In this document: one piece after another, positions 62,557-64,000 of the stretch
Numbering within the stretch: the first letter of the stretch is position 1
Layout of the letters: each line of letters opens with the position of its first letter
Origin: Legionella wadsworthii DSM 21896 = ATCC 33877
GTDB taxonomy: Bacteria; Pseudomonadota; Gammaproteobacteria; Legionellales; Legionellaceae
Direction of reading: 5' to 3'
DNA: 64,000 nucleotides
NCBI RefSeq assembly: GCF_000701265.1
Contig: NZ_KL370760.1
Location: 469,088 to 533,087 of the forward strand
Notes under the pieces: generated by a model
Seen by the model: the letters and a program-made list of their open reading frames with translations, nothing else
Database searches by the model: none
Told to the model about the DNA's origin: nothing
Made by a program: the position numbers and the translations under genes

Positions 62557-64000
62557 ATGCTGTTCAACTCTCTTATTTTTCTCTTTGCATTCCTGCCATT
62601 AACATGGTTTTTTTATTATATATTTCTTAAAACCAAACAAGTAACCTTAGGCATGGTGTGGCTGGTATTCTGCTCTTTATTTTTTTATGGCTGGTGGAAT
62701 CCTGTTTATGTCGGTCTTATTATTTTATCCATGGTATTTAATTTTCTATGCGGCAAATTCCTTAGTTCTCTTACACGTGGACGAAAGCCGATTCTCATTT
62801 TTGGCATCGGTGCGAACCTGATTTTATTGGGATATTACAAATATTTTAATTTTTTCATTTCAATTTTAAATACGACGGCACAAACGCATTTTAATTTAAA
62901 ATATATTATATTGCCTTTAGCAATTTCTTTCTTCACTTTCACCCAAATTGCGTTTTTAGTTGATTCATATAAGCATGAAACACGAGAATATAATTTTTTA
63001 CATTACTGCTTGTTTGTCACATTCTTTCCTCATTTGATTGCGGGGCCTATCGTTCATCACAAACAACTTGCGCCTCAATTTGCGCAACAAGTGTCTATTG
63101 ATCCAAAAGATATTGCCATTGGTCTTTCTATTTTTATTATCGGTTTATTTAAAAAAATCATGCTCGCGGACAGTTTGATGATCAATGTGGGACTGGTGTA
63201 TGGATTTACAGGAAGCTCAATTCCCCATACCCCCGATTTTTTTGCCGCGTGGATAGGAACTATTTCATATACTTTACAACTTTACTTTGATTTTTCCGGG
63301 TACTCTGATATGGCTATTGGTTTATCCTTATTATTTGGCATCAAATTACCGATTAATTTCAATTCGCCCTATAAAGCCCTGAACATCATTGATTTCTGGC
63401 GTCGCTGGCATATGACCCTCTCACAATTTTTGCGAGATTACCTTTACATCCCCTTGGGCGGAAACCGGAAAGGAAAAACACGACGTTATATCAATCTTTG
63501 GTTAACCATGTTATTAGGCGGTATTTGGCATGGCGCCAGCATTAATTTTTTGATCTGGGGCTTTCTTCATGGCTTTTATCTCGTGATCAACAACATATGG
63601 CAGAGTTTTTCCCGAACTTTTAATCCACGTATTACACGATGGATACCCACAAAAATTTTAAGTTGCGGCATCACTTTCATTGCGGTGATGATTGCCTGGG
63701 TATTTTTCCGCGCCCATGATCTTCATTCGGTCAAAGTGCTACTAGAGTCTATGATTGGATTAAATGGATTTGATTTTTCAATATTACATAATGATCAAAA
63801 AGCACCTATTCGCTGGATTGCTTTTTTGTTGTTTATTATATGGTTTACTCCGAATACACAACAGATTTTTAACCAATACTCACCCGCACTTGGTATAGAG
63901 ATGGTTACCAAAACGAAGCAAAGGTTATTTTCTTTATCACCTAAGATGGGGTTTGTTATGGGATTTATTTTATTTATCTCCCTGTTATCGCTGTTTGTTT
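62557..64000 (+). CDS. MBOAT O-acyltransferase (AlgI-like), truncated by window end
   Basis: Starts at the ATG at 62557, backed by GGGAGG, and is open to the end of the window (481 codons seen). Polytopic: about ten membrane helices. The AlgI-type MBOAT signature is seen as FPHLIAGPI, LYFDFSGYSDMAIGLSLLFG, NFNSPYKA, DFWRRWHMTLSQFLRDYLYI and LLGGIWHGAS, where the last His is the catalytic one. Such proteins move acyl (acetyl) groups across the membrane for polysaccharide O-acetylation. A partner SGNH/AlgJ-like protein is expected beyond the window. It follows the WbuB-like gene by 91 bp. Confidence 0.9.
   Translation, partial: MLFNSLIFLFAFLPLTWFFYYIFLKTKQVTLGMVWLVFCSLFFYGWWNPVYVGLIILSMVFNFLCGKFLSSLTRGRKPILIFGIGANLILLGYYKYFNFFISILNTTAQTHFNLKYIILPLAISFFTFTQIAFLVDSYKHETREYNFLHYCLFVTFFPHLIAGPIVHHKQLAPQFAQQVSIDPKDIAIGLSIFIIGLFKKIMLADSLMINVGLVYGFTGSSIPHTPDFFAAWIGTISYTLQLYFDFSGYSDMAIGLSLLFGIKLPINFNSPYKALNIIDFWRRWHMTLSQFLRDYLYIPLGGNRKGKTRRYINLWLTMLLGGIWHGASINFLIWGFLHGFYLVINNIWQSFSRTFNPRITRWIPTKILSCGITFIAVMIAWVFFRAHDLHSVKVLLESMIGLNGFDFSILHNDQKAPIRWIAFLLFIIWFTPNTQQIFNQYSPALGIEMVTKTKQRLFSLSPKMGFVMGFILFISLLSLFV

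Noticed and set aside
1-64000. tRNA, rRNA or tmRNA genes
   Set aside because: No T-arm, cloverleaf or conserved rRNA stretches were recognised by eye; a tRNAscan/Infernal run would be needed to exclude them fully.

Overview
The window reads as chromosome of a Legionella species (Gammaproteobacteria). Evidence: a Legionella-type major outer membrane protein (9178-10158), a PlaC-type GDSL phospholipase next to trhO, a secreted T2 ribonuclease, several lineage-specific hypothetical proteins that look like type IVB (Dot/Icm) effectors, and AT-rich, gammaproteobacterial housekeeping genes. Species cannot be fixed from the sequence alone. No rRNA, tRNA, CRISPR array, intact insertion sequence or prophage was seen.

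Layout. 1-4959: a minus-strand operon of MoxR ATPase, DUF58, DUF4381, two VWA membrane proteins and a TPR protein cut by the window edge (an aerotolerance/Bat-like MoxR system). 5180-11001: small unknown genes, a tRNA-dihydrouridine synthase, an O-antigen-ligase-like membrane protein, the MOMP and a pteridine reductase. 11206-15462: a tight plus-strand operon of MidA-like methyltransferase, a PTPS-III-like pterin enzyme, PriA and a hotdog thioesterase. 15922-20380: thyA-lgt-ptsP-rppH in the order known from enterobacteria. 20857-24291: asparaginase, an unknown coiled-coil protein and GlmU. 24452-31710: an internally duplicated VUT/QPTR-like transporter, unknown membrane proteins, and the nth-rsxB-metG cluster. 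31927-41691: queC, manC, a large unknown membrane/coiled-coil protein, RNase T2, a DUF2807 lipoprotein, a hydrolase, an effector-like protein and guaC. 41713-54760: phoH2, bcp, smpB, trhO, plaC, glmS, tex, a thioesterase, an unknown 545-residue protein and a ClC-type channel. 54836-64000: a GT-C glycosyltransferase, a 1.3-kb gene-free stretch with two tandem-repeat arrays, then a polysaccharide cluster making UDP-L-FucNAc (CapE, CapF and CapG homologues), a WbuB-like glycosyltransferase and a truncated MBOAT O-acyltransferase.

How the genes work together. The polysaccharide genes, manC, glmS, glmU, the ligase-like protein and the GT-C enzyme all feed surface glycan synthesis. PlaC and RNase T2 carry export signals and fit the type II secreted set of Legionella. 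Five unknown proteins (at 21962, 26035, 30967, 34451 and 39765) are candidate Dot/Icm substrates by composition and lineage only. Dispersed GC-rich palindromes sharing an ACAAG/CTTGT loop sit in several intergenic gaps.

The best leads for something new are the duplicated VUT/QPTR-like transporter, the PTPS-III-like enzyme in a priA operon, the effector candidates, and the two neighbouring repeat arrays ahead of the polysaccharide cluster. No clear new multi-gene defence or mobile system was found.
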